Positions 43,901 through 51,712 of a DNA stretch of 64,000 bases are shown in pieces (position 1 is the stretch's first letter; every line of letters starts with the position of its first letter). The DNA comes from SKVR01 sp046291875 (GTDB lineage: Bacteria > Bacteroidota > Bacteroidia > Bacteroidales > UBA7960). The stretch is from positions 1 to 64,000 of the forward strand of contig JBKBSF010000019.1 in NCBI GenBank assembly GCA_046291875.1. Reading direction: 5' to 3'. The translations under genes and the position numbers were made by a program. The notes under the pieces are model-generated. The model saw nothing but the letters and a program-made list of their open reading frames with translations, made no database searches and was not told the DNA's origin.

Positions 43901-44974
43901 GATAATGGCATTGGGATATCAGAAGAAGAACAAAAGCATATTTTCAAGGAGTTTTACCAAACTGCCGAGAGCCGTTCGCTTAAAAAGGGAAGTGGAATTG
44001 GTCTTACCCTTGCCCAGGAATATGCCCGACTGCACAAAGGACATATAACAGTGGCAAGCCAGCCAGGCAAGGGCAGTGAGTTTACGTGGGTTTTGCCCAT
44101 TCCGGAAACCCACGCACAGGAAATCGCCCCCACCGGAAATTCAGTGGTGTATTCCGGCCAAAAACCAGGCAATGAGCCGGTTTCAACACCGGCAGGAGCC
44201 AAAAAGATTTTGGTAGTTGACGACAATGAGGACATCCTGGAGCTTGTGGAATTGAACCTTCGCGATCAATACCAGGTTTTCCTGGCACGCAACGGAGCAC
44301 AGGGGCTTGAAAAGGCCGAAACCCTGCAACCCGACCTGATCTTGTCTGACGTAATGATGCCCGTAATGGATGGCATTGAACTATGCAGGCAAATCAAAAG
44401 CAACCGGGCCACCATGCATATTCCGGTTATATTACTCACCGCCAGAAGCCTGGATATGCATAAAACAGAAGGGCTCACAGAGGGTGCCGATATGTACCTT
44501 ACCAAACCCTTCGATATGGATGTGCTCAAATCCTCTCTCCTTTCGCTCTTCAGAAGGCAAGATCTGCTAACCCAGTACATAAGAACCGACCTCATACTCA
44601 AACCATTGCAAGAGGCTGACACTGATCGCAACCAGGATGAACTGTTCCTGAAAAAGGTGATTACACTCATTGAAAACCATATGGCAAACCCTGATCTTTC
44701 TGTCGAATTGATTGCCGCATCACTGGGAATGAGCGCAACCCACCTTTACCGAAAACTGAAGGAAAATACAGGATACAGTACCAAAGAGATCATCATGAAC
44801 TACCGTATGCAGAAGGCAGCCCAGATGATCCGCAACAACGAAGGAAATATCTCGGAGATCATGTATGCAGTAGGCTTCTCAAGCCTTGCGGGTTTCTCAA
44901 GAAGCTTTAAATCCAAATTTGGTGTGGCACCTTCAGCCTTTTCGTCTCAAGCGGAGCCTGGGAAACAGGGCTAA
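40925..44974 (+). CDS. hybrid two-component sensor/regulator (HTCS) of the galactan PUL
   Basis: The 1349-residue protein is a full HTCS. An N-terminal membrane/signal segment (about 14-33) is followed by a periplasmic double beta-propeller of two-component-regulator-propeller repeats (DKHGFIWIGTQEGLCRYDG, DRQGDVWIGTSNGV, NGDMWIGTYDGLNRY), a Y_Y_Y domain (about 710-778) and a membrane helix (about 781-803). In the cytoplasm come HisKA with His843 (TNISHEFRTPLSLIL), HATPase (NLLSNAFKYTP, GIGLTLAQEYA), a receiver with Asp1142 (LILSDVMMPVMDG) and a C-terminal AraC-type DNA-binding domain (about 1250-1345). HTCS proteins bind an oligosaccharide in the periplasm and switch on the adjacent PUL; here the signal should be a beta-1,4-galacto-oligosaccharide. 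Confidence 0.95.
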   Translation: MYTMCRTGSITPFTYRIISATMLLVAFFNLHASHSLYFSNLTARNGLSSNITNSIVQDKHGFIWIGTQEGLCRYDGFRMINFQHTLSEGSLSSNNISTLLYDDDYIWVGTWEGLNRINIHTFAIQRVFTGHLSGAIRALYKDRQGDVWIGTSNGVFVYEKSDNQLKSYNTQNSLLSHNTIRSFYQARNGDMWIGTYDGLNRYQNGHFSTYNLKGNYMPLLENNLIVSIQPLTPAADTLLWVGTETGLARFDTRNGRYTLYNTSNTQLSNEVIKSIYHQNDSLLWLGTDFGLNIFNTRSLAVETYYHDPLIEHSLASNVIWEIFEDRQQRLWFITSNGVSISDKQQPHYQFYEQYFSREPLRIGNQVKDILVATSGQTWLATIHGVVAIDPAGGKQQTFSTISPANERLLLNNVYALMEDEKGRILIGTAGGINIWDPTQKRMFAITANRENGLLSNYISGFAFDPEGNLWVTAWEGGLFKAHRPSQNPEQWYFELADSNGDGRLTSTHSHLYYANMNTLWRVNPQTLEKTPVETANQALQGKQISAMMAASNGALWLGALQEIIIYHPDNDTIINLNIHTGRPQKIINLQQDTLGNVWATTSDAIIRIEAQNLSQMLIPVNRNSPLKGFYQFCSATDPTGRVLFGGDNGFIAISPDIAISRGSTPNVYITSLFINNQQIHPADSLTPQNQDIAFVEKLRLRHNQNSLTFEFSTLDYLFPEFVQFQYRMLPFQEEWTLTSGEKNFAVFANLKPGQYTFQIKGSDRSGEWSEVRSVQVGIIPSIWLAPITLLLYFLVVLSAGVYAYRVYRNRRRLRNELQLIRLEKQHNEALYQAKIRFFTNISHEFRTPLSLILPPIHELLKENSGKPNHEKMLKLAQRNAQRLYKLVNQLLDFRKIEAEKLELAPSALDMVDFCRDIFNSFDDMAARNETEYLFLTSVDSLSMEIDREKAETIIFNLLSNAFKYTPVNGQISLSLKTIEPPEGPMQLEIAVKDNGIGISEEEQKHIFKEFYQTAESRSLKKGSGIGLTLAQEYARLHKGHITVASQPGKGSEFTWVLPIPETHAQEIAPTGNSVVYSGQKPGNEPVSTPAGAKKILVVDDNEDILELVELNLRDQYQVFLARNGAQGLEKAETLQPDLILSDVMMPVMDGIELCRQIKSNRATMHIPVILLTARSLDMHKTEGLTEGADMYLTKPFDMDVLKSSLLSLFRRQDLLTQYIRTDLILKPLQEADTDRNQDELFLKKVITLIENHMANPDLSVELIAASLGMSATHLYRKLKENTGYSTKEIIMNYRMQKAAQMIRNNEGNISEIMYAVGFSSLAGFSRSFKSKFGVAPSAFSSQAEPGKQG

Positions 44975-45061
44975 CCCTTAATCATCACACTTTTAACTTC
45001 CTGAATTTCAAAATCATTTGCCACCCCCACTCCCTTGCACCGCAAAGTAATTTAATTTTTT

Positions 45062-45103
45062 TAGTACTTTGTTTTGCATAGTACTGTTTTTTGCTTAGCT
45101 TTG
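45062..45103 (+). promoter_or_regulatory. promoter and probable operator of the padR-pspC operon
   Basis: TTTG (45073-45076), 19 bases, then TAGCTTTG (45096-45103) fits the Bacteroidetes promoter consensus. TAGTACT occurs twice as a direct repeat 17 bases apart (45062-45068 and 45079-45085), the second copy inside the promoter spacer, with a further GTAC at 45103-45106. GTAC-centred motifs are typical of PadR operators, so autoregulation is likely. Confidence 0.65.
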
Positions 45104-45128
45104 TACCCACAATTGAAATTGTAGGGCT

Positions 45129-45455
45129 ATGAATTTAGAAAATACCAAAGCACAAATGCGAAAAGGCGTGCTGGAGTTTTGCATCCTGTCGCTGCTATCG
45201 GGCCATGAGGCATACACCTCAGAGATCATTGAATCGCTTAAGGAATCGAAACTATTGGTGGTGGAGGGCACTATCTACCCTCTGCTTACGCGTCTTAAGA
45301 ACGATGGCCTGCTGAGCTATCGATGGGAGGAATCCAGTAGTGGGCCACCCAGGAAATATTACAGTGTAACCCCATTGGGCCAGCAAGCCTTGCAGGAATT
45401 GCGCAAAACCTGGAATGAGCTGGTTGGAGCCGTTGAAAAAACCACAAATTTTTAA
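45129..45455 (+). CDS. PadR-family transcriptional regulator
   Basis: The 108-residue protein is a winged-helix repressor of the short PadR class (PF03551): MRKGVLEFCILSLLSGHEAYTSEIIESL, then VEGTIYPLLTRLKNDGLLSYRWEESSSGPPRKYYSVTPLGQ. The pattern GTIYPLLTRLKNDGL is diagnostic. It is followed 38 bases later by a PspC-domain gene, a fixed pair in Bacteroidetes, and probably controls it and itself. The signal is unknown; membrane stress is plausible. Confidence 0.92.
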   Translation: MNLENTKAQMRKGVLEFCILSLLSGHEAYTSEIIESLKESKLLVVEGTIYPLLTRLKNDGLLSYRWEESSSGPPRKYYSVTPLGQQALQELRKTWNELVGAVEKTTNF

Positions 45456-45493
45456 ACCATAAAAACTTTTTCTTTACCTAAAAAGATTGATCC

Positions 45494-47017
45494 ATGAAAA
45501 AGACTGTAACCGCAAATATTGGAGGAATGGTTTTCCATATCGATGAGGATGCCTACGAAAAGCTTTCGCAGTATCTGAGCCACATCCGGGAGCATTTCAG
45601 CACCGACCAGGGGCGCGACGAAATCCTTTCTGACATCGAGAACCGGATTGCCGAGATGTTTGGCCAGAAACTCACCTCCAGCAAAACTGTAATTACCCTG
45701 GATGATGTTAAGGAGGTAATCAGCCAGTTGGGCGAACCCGAACAAATGAGCGATGGAGAAGAAGAAAAGGACAAAAGCAAATCCTTCGAGAACGAGCGCT
45801 CAGAAAAACGCCTTTACCGCGATCCTGACGATAAATACATTGCCGGGGTAGCCGGAGGCCTTGGAGCGTTCCTCAACCTCGACCCCACCTGGATCCGCGT
45901 GGCCTTTGTGGTGTTTACCTTTGTATACGGTTTTGGCCCCCTGCTGTATATCATTCTTTGGATTGTAGTGCCCAAAGCGCGCACTACAGCAGAGCGACTT
46001 GAAATGCGCGGCGAGAAAGTAAATCTTTCCAATATAGAGAAAACCATTCGCGAAGAATTCGATGAAATCAAAGATAACCTCAAGGAGTTCTCCGAAGAAA
46101 CCCGTCATCGTTTTAAAAAAAAAGAAAAGGCCCGGAATGTGCGTGAGCGCAACGCGCAGGTAGCAGCCAACCTGGTAAAGGTTTTTGCCAAGGCAGCAGG
46201 GGTAATCCTGATATTATTGGCCTTTTCCTTTATGGTAGCCTTTATCTCGGGTATTTACCTGATGCCTGCAGGGTTGCATTGGGGCACAGGCTTTACCTTC
46301 TTTTCTCTTCCTGATTTACTAACGGCCTTTCTGCCCTCTGCTCAGTGGGTGCAACTGGCTATGTTTGCCATAGTGCTCATTGTAGGGATTCCGATTTTCT
46401 GGATGTTGCTAACGGGCATTCAACTGCTCTTTTCGGTACGCGCCTCGTCGCGCTATCTGGGCATTTTCACCTTTGTGGTATGGCTGGCCGCCCTGGGTGC
46501 ACTCTCCATTTCAGCAGTAGCCGGCGCACGCAATTTTGCCGTACAGCAACAAACCGTGCAGGAAATTCAACTGGAGCAGGGCCAGTGGCCCGAGCTCCTG
46601 CTGGCACTCAATAAGTCGGACCACCCCTCATCGCACCGGATCAATCGCCACGCCGGACCTCACAAGTTTATGGTAATGTGGCATGAGAGCGACAACACAG
46701 CACTGGGTGTTCCGGAAATGCGCATCCAGAAAAGCACAGACAATGACCTCTATCTGGAGATTGTAAGGCAGGCCCGTGGCGCCTCCCTCACACAAGCAAG
46801 AGAAAATGCAGAGAGTATTGACTTCGGGTTTCACCAAAACGACTCCCTTATTGTTTTCGATCCGGTTTTCTCCTATGGCAAAGAGCATGGCTTTCGCAAC
46901 CAGAAGCTGGATCTTATACTGCATGTGCCCGAGCACAAGAGTGTGGTGCTGCTCAACAATATGAGAAGAAACATGTATGTGCGATGGGGAAGGGATCTGG
47001 AAGTGTCGGAGAGATAG
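45494..47017 (+). CDS. PspC-domain membrane protein
   Basis: The 507-residue protein starts with an approximately 80-residue domain typical of Bacteroidetes PspC proteins (KTVTANIGGMVFHIDEDAYEKL...ILSDIENRIAEMFGQKL). A PspC domain follows at about 110-170 (KRLYRDPDDKYIAGVAGGLGAFLNLDPTWIRVAFVVF...LYIILWIVVPKA), then a charged coiled segment and three further membrane helices (about 238-260, 288-312, 330-350). The C-terminal 150 residues are soluble and probably periplasmic. PspC is part of the phage-shock membrane-stress response in other bacteria; no PspA or PspB is present here. It pairs with the PadR regulator. Confidence 0.88.
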   Translation: MKKTVTANIGGMVFHIDEDAYEKLSQYLSHIREHFSTDQGRDEILSDIENRIAEMFGQKLTSSKTVITLDDVKEVISQLGEPEQMSDGEEEKDKSKSFENERSEKRLYRDPDDKYIAGVAGGLGAFLNLDPTWIRVAFVVFTFVYGFGPLLYIILWIVVPKARTTAERLEMRGEKVNLSNIEKTIREEFDEIKDNLKEFSEETRHRFKKKEKARNVRERNAQVAANLVKVFAKAAGVILILLAFSFMVAFISGIYLMPAGLHWGTGFTFFSLPDLLTAFLPSAQWVQLAMFAIVLIVGIPIFWMLLTGIQLLFSVRASSRYLGIFTFVVWLAALGALSISAVAGARNFAVQQQTVQEIQLEQGQWPELLLALNKSDHPSSHRINRHAGPHKFMVMWHESDNTALGVPEMRIQKSTDNDLYLEIVRQARGASLTQARENAESIDFGFHQNDSLIVFDPVFSYGKEHGFRNQKLDLILHVPEHKSVVLLNNMRRNMYVRWGRDLEVSER

Positions 47018-47053
47018 TTTTGAGCGGCCCCGGACAAAAAACGTTAAGGTAGG

Positions 47054-47132
47054 GAAATGATGATTGAACAATCTGGCAATTTGGTTATTTTTGTATATAG
47101 TCAAAACACACAAATCATAAAATCATCATTTC
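47054..47132 (+). repeat. 12-bp inverted repeat flanking a promoter
   Basis: GAAATGATGATT (47054-47065) and AATCATCATTTC (47121-47132) are perfect inverted copies 55 bases apart that enclose the promoter of the E1 gene. The segment between them includes CAATCTGGCAATTTGG, like the AATTTG-type short repeats frequent in Bacteroidetes intergenic DNA. It could be an operator pair or a decayed palindromic repeat. Confidence 0.7.
47064..47093 (+). promoter_or_regulatory. promoter of the fused E1 gene
   Basis: TTG (47064-47066), 19 bases, then TATTTTTG (47086-47093) fits the Bacteroidetes consensus. It lies 55 bases before the start codon. Confidence 0.7.
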
Positions 47133-47147
47133 ATACACCCGAAAAAA

Positions 47148-49592
47148 ATGTCTGCAGCAAAAAATAAAAAAATCAATCCTCCTTTACCCTTATCCAAAGA
47201 AGAAATACTCAAAGATTATCGCCTTGCTCATGAGAGTCGGCAGGCCAGCATAATGGGCCGGCGTGAGGTACTCACGGGCAAGGCGAAATTCGGCATTATG
47301 GGCGATGGCAAAGAGGTGCCACAACTGGCTATGGCCCGTGCTTTTCGTGCCGGCGACTGGCGCAGCGGCTACTACCGCGACCAAACCTTTATGCTGGCCA
47401 CTGGCATGACCACCCTCGAAGAACTTTTCAGCCAGCTGTATGGCGATACGGATCTGGAGGCCAATCCTTCCAACGGAGGCCGTATGATGAACAACCATTT
47501 TGCCACCCGCAGCCTCGACCCACAGGGCAACTGGAAAGACCTTACCCTGCAACCCAACTCCAGCGCCGATATTTCGCCTACAGCAGGGCAGATGCCCAGG
47601 TTGCTTGGCCTTGCGCAGGCTTCCAAAGTGTATCGCAATCATCCCGACAAAAGCATTCAACAAAATTTTTCCAATCAGGGCGATGAAGTTGCCTTCGGTA
47701 CCATCGGCGACTCTTCCACCAGTGAAGGGCTCTTCTGGGAAACCATGAACGCTGCTGGGGTGTTGCAGGTACCCATGGCCATGTCGGTGTGGGACGATGG
47801 CTATGGAATCAGCGTCCCCATCGATTACCAAACCATCAAAAAGAGCATTTCCGAAGCTCTCAAGGGATTTCAGCGTGATGCTCAGCACGAAGGATTCGAA
47901 ATTCTTACAGCCAAAGCATGGGACTACCCCACCCTGCTGGAAGTTTATCGCAATGGGGTTGAGATCTGCCGAAAGCAACATGTGCCCGTATTGTTTCACA
48001 TCACTGAAGTAACTCAACCCCAGGGGCACTCCACCAGTGGTTCGCACGAACGATACAAAACGCCCGAACGCATGGCCTGGGAGAAAGAGTTTGATGGCCT
48101 TGTACAGATGCGCAAATGGATACTCGAAAACCAGATCGCCCATGAAGAAGAGCTGAATCGCATTGAGGCAGAGGCCACTGAGCGTGTTAAGCAAGCTCGC
48201 AAAAATGCCTGGGAGAACTTTCAGAACCCCATTAAAAAAATGAGGGATGAGTTCATCGAAATGGTAAATATTACCCAATGCCAATGCCTTAAGGTTGATA
48301 AAATTGATACCCTTATACAGGACCTGAAACGTGTGGGCGAGCCCATCCGCAAAGATGTGATCAGCACTGCGAAAAAGATACTCCGCCTGATTTGTCATAC
48401 CTGCACCACCGAAGAATCGCTCAAGATGCAGGTGAGCAAATGGCTTGAAAACGCATTACAGGAAAGCCATGAGCGATACAGTTCGCACTTGTACAGCCAA
48501 ACCTCTCTCTCTGCCATGCAGGTAAAAGAGGTGAAGCCACTTTATTCTGAAAACAGTAAAAAGGTAAATGGCAGGGAGATTCTGGTGGCCAATTACGATC
48601 ATATATTCACCCAATATCCCCAGACCCTGGTTTTTGGCGAGGATGTAGGAAAAATTGGAGGAGTAAACCAGACCCTTGAAGGGATGCAGGCCAAATACGG
48701 TGAGTTGCGGGTAAGCGATACAGGTATCCGCGAGGCCACCATACTGGGGCAGGCACTGGGAATGGCCATGCGTGGACTTCGCCCCATTGCAGAGATTCAG
48801 TATTTCGATTATCTGCTCTATGCCTTACAGGTAATCAGCGACGATTTGGCAACCCTTCGCTACCGCACCGCCGGCGGCCAGAAAGCCCCGGTAATCATCA
48901 GCACCCGGGGGCACCGACTCGAAGGAATCTGGCATTCGGGCAGCCCCTTAAGCATGGTGATCAACTCTATAAGAGGAGTTTATGTGCTGGTACCCCGCAA
49001 CATGACCCAGGCTGCAGGCTTTTACAACACCATGCTTCAAAGCGACGACCCCGCATTGATCATCGAACCCTTGAACGGATACCGGCTCAAGGAGGTAATG
49101 CCAGATAACATAGGGGAATTTACAGTACCCCTGGGTAAACCCGAAATCCTCCGCCAGGGCAACGATGTTACCCTGGTTACTTACGGATCGTGTGTGCGCA
49201 TTGCAGAAGATGCCGCCGATCAACTGGCCGAATACGGAATTTCCGTTGAGTTGATCGACGTGCAATCCCTTCTTCCTTTTGATATCGATCATACCATCGT
49301 GGAGTCGCTCAAAAGAACTAATAAGATCGTATTCTTCGACGAGGATGTGCCGGGTGGTGCAACCTCCTATATGATGCAGAAAGTGCTGGAAGAACAAAAC
49401 GGATATCTCTACCTGGATGCCAAGCCCGGCACGGTAACCGCCAGAGAACACAGGGCAGCCTACAGCACAGATGGCGACTATTTCTCCAACCCCAATGCAG
49501 AGGATGTATTCGATGCCATTTACGAGATCATGCATCAATACAACCCACAACGTTTCCCCGACCTGTACCCTCACAGCAGGCCGAAATCTTAA
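47148..49592 (+). CDS. 2-oxoacid dehydrogenase E1, alpha and beta subunits fused
   Basis: The 814-residue protein joins a thiamine-diphosphate-binding E1 alpha part (about 25-400; SGYYRDQTFMLATGM, FGTIGDSSTSEGLFWETMNAAGVLQVP, VWDDGYGISVP, TQPQGHSTSGSHERY) to an E1 beta part (about 485-814; VFGEDVGKIGGVNQTLEGMQ, RVSDTGIREATILGQALGMA, YRTAGGQKAPVIISTRGH, FDEDVPGGATSYMMQKVLEE). The middle is a helical linker. It decarboxylates a 2-oxoacid and passes the acyl group to a lipoylated E2. The alpha/beta order resembles branched-chain or pyruvate types; the substrate cannot be fixed. E2 and E3 are not adjacent, so they must be encoded elsewhere. Confidence 0.9.
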   Translation: MSAAKNKKINPPLPLSKEEILKDYRLAHESRQASIMGRREVLTGKAKFGIMGDGKEVPQLAMARAFRAGDWRSGYYRDQTFMLATGMTTLEELFSQLYGDTDLEANPSNGGRMMNNHFATRSLDPQGNWKDLTLQPNSSADISPTAGQMPRLLGLAQASKVYRNHPDKSIQQNFSNQGDEVAFGTIGDSSTSEGLFWETMNAAGVLQVPMAMSVWDDGYGISVPIDYQTIKKSISEALKGFQRDAQHEGFEILTAKAWDYPTLLEVYRNGVEICRKQHVPVLFHITEVTQPQGHSTSGSHERYKTPERMAWEKEFDGLVQMRKWILENQIAHEEELNRIEAEATERVKQARKNAWENFQNPIKKMRDEFIEMVNITQCQCLKVDKIDTLIQDLKRVGEPIRKDVISTAKKILRLICHTCTTEESLKMQVSKWLENALQESHERYSSHLYSQTSLSAMQVKEVKPLYSENSKKVNGREILVANYDHIFTQYPQTLVFGEDVGKIGGVNQTLEGMQAKYGELRVSDTGIREATILGQALGMAMRGLRPIAEIQYFDYLLYALQVISDDLATLRYRTAGGQKAPVIISTRGHRLEGIWHSGSPLSMVINSIRGVYVLVPRNMTQAAGFYNTMLQSDDPALIIEPLNGYRLKEVMPDNIGEFTVPLGKPEILRQGNDVTLVTYGSCVRIAEDAADQLAEYGISVELIDVQSLLPFDIDHTIVESLKRTNKIVFFDEDVPGGATSYMMQKVLEEQNGYLYLDAKPGTVTAREHRAAYSTDGDYFSNPNAEDVFDAIYEIMHQYNPQRFPDLYPHSRPKS

Positions 49593-49650
49593 TTTTTCAT
49601 AACAAAGCAGGCTGACTGCCTGAAGCTTAGGTGTAGCAAAACACATATAT

Positions 49651-49690
49651 ACACAGGGTTCTTTTGCCAGAACCCTGTGTAATGTTTTTA
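49651..49690 (+). terminator. intrinsic terminator after the fused E1 gene
   Basis: ACACAGGGTTCT (49651-49662) and AGAACCCTGTGT (49669-49680) form a perfect 12-bp stem with a 6-base loop, followed by AATGTTTTTA. Confidence 0.8.
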
Positions 49691-49733
49691 AATACATGTT
49701 TAAACGACTGATTAAAAGTCAGAAAAAAAGCTT

Positions 49734-49741
49734 TATCTTTG
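49734..49741 (+). promoter_or_regulatory. probable promoter (-7 box) of the DAK2-DegV gene
   Basis: TATCTTTG matches TAnnTTTG about 77 bases upstream of the start. No TTTG stands at the usual distance upstream, so only half the promoter is supported. Confidence 0.5.
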
Positions 49742-49817
49742 CACCCCTCAAAGGGCAGGTGCACAAACAGTGGTCTGATGGCCGGTACCTGTATCATGTT
49801 TAACAAACAATTTTCAA

Positions 49818-51626
49818 ATGAACGAAACCAACGTTTCCTCGGCCCAAAACCTCCTGGACGGCAAGCGTCTATATTTCAGTTTCCTGGCAGGTGCTTTCAA
49901 TGTTTTTGAGAATCAGAAAATGCTCAACAAGATGAATGTTTTCCCGGTTCCGGATGCTGATACGGGCACCAACCTGGCCTCAACCTTCCGCTCCATAGTG
50001 GAGAACACTACCCCCAGCGATCACATAAAAGAAACTACTATGGCCATTGCTGAAGCGGCACTTACGGGTGCGCGGGGCAATTCGGGCATTATCATAGCCC
50101 AGTTTCTGTATGGTGTAAGCAATGAAATTGAAGACCAGAAGGAGATTACCCTGCAGAATTTTGCAGAGGCCGTAATGAAGGCAGTAAACTATGCTTACCA
50201 GGCCATTGCCAATCCGGTGGAAGGAACCATCATTACCGTTTTGCGCGAATGGGCTGAATTTATCTACAATTTAAAGGACAAGTTCGAAACCTTCGAACAA
50301 CTCATGGGCGAGTCGCTGGTAAAAGCCCGCGAATCGCTTGCCCAAACACCAGAGAAACTGCAAATCCTCAAGAAAAACAATGTGGTGGATGCCGGTGCGC
50401 AGGGCTTTGTGGTTTTCCTGGAAGGGATCAACCAGATATTTCAAAAAGAGAATGTAAAGAAGATTCTGAGCTATAAAACCACCACCGTTCACGAAGACGC
50501 AGTTATCCTTGACGAACATGAGGAGAGTGAATTCAGGTATTGTACCGAAGCCCTTATCTCCCTGAAAAATACCGATAAGGCAACAGTGAAGGAATTTCTT
50601 ACTCCTATGGGAGATTCATTGGTGATGGCAGGGCCCGACAAACGTATGCGAATCCACATCCACACCAACGCCCCTGAGGAAGTTTTTGCACACCTTGCCG
50701 ATGTGAGCAGCATTCTCTACCAAAAGGTGGATGACATGGTGCGCCAGAACGAAATTGCCCATCGCCGCAAGTACGATATAGCCCTTGTGATCGACTCTAC
50801 ATGCGATCTGCCCCGGGAGCTCATCGAAGAGCACCAGATACACGTGGTTCCTCTTAATGTTTTTTTCGGCGAAAGTCAGTTCCTTGACCGCCTAACCATT
50901 ACCCAGGAAAAATTCTTTCACTTGCTGGAAACCTCCGATGTGTACCCCACATCTTCGCAACCCGCCATCAAAGACATCACCAACACCTTCAGTTACCTCT
51001 CCACCCATTATGAGTCAGTTGTTGCACTTCATATCTCATCGGTACTGAGTGGCACATTTGCCAACAGCAAAAAGGCAGCTGAGAAGATACAGAAGGAGAG
51101 CCGCAAACCCATTGATGTGATGGATACACGTCAGACCAGTGGTGCCGCCGGGCTGATTGCTTTGCGCACTGCAGAAGCTATTGCAAATGGACTGACCCAC
51201 CAGGAGCTTTTGCACTGGGTGCCGCAATGGACCGATAAGGTAAAACTTTTTGTGGGTGCCCGTTCACTCAAATCCTTTGTAAAGGGCGGAAGGGTGAGTC
51301 CTGCTAAAGGTTTTATAGGCAATCTTCTCAACACCAAGCCCATTATTTCTGTTGACGAAACCGGTAGAGCTCAGCTTTTCGACAAGGCTTTCAGCTACAA
51401 GGGAAGTTTGCGCAAAACCCTGGCCCATGCCCAGAAATATATCGGCAAGCAAAAACTCTGGGGATACTGTATCTTTCATGCCCAGGATCCTGATACAGCG
51501 AACTGGTATGCACAGGAGCTTGAAAAACTCACTGGCCAGAAACCACGCTATATCATGGAGGTATCACCCGTACTTGCCATCAGTGCCGGAATCGGTGCTG
51601 TGGGTGTTGCCCTTATGCTTGACTAA
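49818..51626 (+). CDS. DAK2-DegV fusion protein, candidate one-piece fatty acid kinase
   Basis: The 602-residue protein joins the two parts of the FakA-FakB fatty acid kinase. Residues 1-210 are a DAK2 kinase domain with NVFPVPDADTGTN (40-52) and GARGNSG (84-90). Residues about 230-315 match the FakA middle domain (MGDSLVMAGPDKRMRIHIHTNAPEEVF). Residues 318-602 are a DegV fatty-acid-binding domain with VIDSTCDLP, TSSQP (379-382) and HISSVLSGTF (405-414). In Firmicutes FakA phosphorylates a fatty acid bound by a separate FakB. A fusion could do this in one chain, yielding acyl-phosphate for phospholipid synthesis. No C-terminal FakA domain is present. Kinase activity is inferred. Confidence 0.87.
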   Translation: MNETNVSSAQNLLDGKRLYFSFLAGAFNVFENQKMLNKMNVFPVPDADTGTNLASTFRSIVENTTPSDHIKETTMAIAEAALTGARGNSGIIIAQFLYGVSNEIEDQKEITLQNFAEAVMKAVNYAYQAIANPVEGTIITVLREWAEFIYNLKDKFETFEQLMGESLVKARESLAQTPEKLQILKKNNVVDAGAQGFVVFLEGINQIFQKENVKKILSYKTTTVHEDAVILDEHEESEFRYCTEALISLKNTDKATVKEFLTPMGDSLVMAGPDKRMRIHIHTNAPEEVFAHLADVSSILYQKVDDMVRQNEIAHRRKYDIALVIDSTCDLPRELIEEHQIHVVPLNVFFGESQFLDRLTITQEKFFHLLETSDVYPTSSQPAIKDITNTFSYLSTHYESVVALHISSVLSGTFANSKKAAEKIQKESRKPIDVMDTRQTSGAAGLIALRTAEAIANGLTHQELLHWVPQWTDKVKLFVGARSLKSFVKGGRVSPAKGFIGNLLNTKPIISVDETGRAQLFDKAFSYKGSLRKTLAHAQKYIGKQKLWGYCIFHAQDPDTANWYAQELEKLTGQKPRYIMEVSPVLAISAGIGAVGVALMLD

Positions 51627-51649
51627 GTAAGACATTTACTAATATGGAA

Positions 51650-51688
51650 AGAGGTCGTTCTATCGGGTAGAACGACCTCTTTTTTTTT
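51650..51688 (+). terminator. intrinsic terminator after the DAK2-DegV gene
   Basis: AGAGGTCGTTCTA and TAGAACGACCTCT form a perfect 13-bp stem with a 5-base loop, followed by nine Ts on the plus strand. It also lies in front of the convergent rubrerythrin stop, where the mirror image (with fewer Ts) could serve. Confidence 0.9.
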
Positions 51689-51712
51689 TAGTTGCAATGA
51701 TGCTGAGGCGAT

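Noticed and set aside
47190..48398. 402-codon antisense ORF within the fused E1 gene
   Set aside because: It is a shadow of the plus-strand coding sequence; the composition is that of a reverse frame in a gene with strong codon bias, and the plus-strand product is unmistakable.
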